Both the position numbers and the translations under genes were made by a program. The notes under the pieces are model-generated. The model made no database searches. It saw nothing but the letters and a program-made list of their open reading frames with translations, and was not told the DNA's origin. From Bactericera cockerelli (taxonomy: Eukaryota; Arthropoda; Insecta; Hemiptera; Triozidae), in contig CM044958.1 in assembly GCA_024516035.1 (NCBI GenBank), positions 7,646,771 through 7,710,770 of the forward strand: a stretch of DNA of 64,000 nt. The letters are read 5' to 3'. Below, in pieces: positions 63,435 to 64,000 of the stretch (position 1 is the stretch's first letter; every line of letters begins with the position of its first letter).

Positions 63435-64000
63435 CTTCACTTTAATATGCTCCCTAAAACGACACCGTTTAATAGCAGAAATAGTGCGAAAGTGCCGGTT
63501 TTCAGATTTTTCCCTGTATTTTAACAGTAAACCCTAGCACCATGCAAAGTTTCATCTTTGTACGTAGTAGGGAAGTACCTTATAATTTATATACATAATC
63601 GTGTATATTTCCCCTAAAATAACACCGTGTAACAGCATGATATGTGCGAAAGTTCCGGTTTTCAGATTTTTTCCTGTACTTTTACAATGATCTCTAGCAC
63701 AATACAAAATTTCAGCTTTGTAGATAGTAGGGAAATGCCTCATAATTTATATGCATAATCGAGTATATATTTTCTCCCTAAAACGACACCGTTTAACAGC
63801 ATGATAAGTGCGAAAGTTCCGGTTTTCAGATTTTTCCCTGTACTTTTACAATAAACCCTACCATCATGCAAAATTTCAGCTTTCTAGGTAGTAGGGAAGT
63901 GCCTCATAATTTAGATCCACAATCGATTATATATTTCCTCCCTAAAACGACACCGTTTAACAGCATGATAAGTGAAAAAGTTCCGGTTTTTAGATTTTCC
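63435..64000. repeat. ~163-bp satellite, at least 3.3 units, running off the window
   Basis: CCCTAAAACGACACCGTTTA recurs at about 63450, 63612, 63777 and 63940, with AAAGTTCCGGTTTTCAGATT and GTAGTAGGGAAGTGCC between. The array continues beyond 64000. Confidence 0.9.

Overview
This is a repeat-choked, AT-rich stretch of an animal nuclear genome, most likely an insect. The only host gene I can support is the C-terminal half of a hypoxia-inducible factor alpha gene (HIF-1alpha; sima in flies) on the minus strand. Its protein has the arthropod form of the oxygen-degradation domains. A hemipteran, perhaps planthopper-like, source is a guess from the style of the repeats and was not tested.

HIF gene (19092 down to 3934, minus strand). 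Five exons were placed by hand with GT/AG sites, and all intron phases agree: 18353-19092, 13997-14247, 6114-6382, 5095-5324 and 3934-4220. Together they encode 591 residues plus a TGA stop. They run from just after PAS-B, through both prolyl-hydroxylation regions, to the short C-terminal tail. The bHLH and PAS exons were not found up to position 64000, so they probably lie beyond the window. The introns and the 3' flank are full of mobile elements.

Most notable content. The intron between the 6114 and 5095 exons carries two tandem 148-bp units. Each holds what looks like a complete type I hammerhead self-cleaving ribozyme with a very short palindromic stem III. Both lie on the minus strand, in the same sense as the HIF pre-mRNA. 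A third, more decayed copy lies at 30410-30489 inside a 25-bp minisatellite. These resemble metazoan retrozymes or the ribozymes of Penelope-like elements.

Mobile-element layout. At least six tRNA-derived SINE families (called A, B, C, D, E and G here, plus a rarer family I) and a 5S-rRNA-derived SINE recur throughout. A small hairpin module (GGGCGGGGTTATTGCC...GGCAAT...) recurs alone and inside SINE A, with paired substitutions. There are Helitrons (13579-13833, 47788-48735, 48741-49792, and one reversed inside a hAT at 28347-29656), hAT-like elements with 8-bp target duplications, and large fold-back elements (8916-10248, 39824-40719, 54829-57277, 62898-63362). There is also a frameshifted non-LTR retrotransposon with a YADD reverse transcriptase (42925-44399) and many minisatellites. 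The right end enters a ~163-bp satellite that continues past the window.

From 19.1 to 64 kb I see no convincing host gene. Most long open frames there are microsatellite or minisatellite translations or fragments of transposons.
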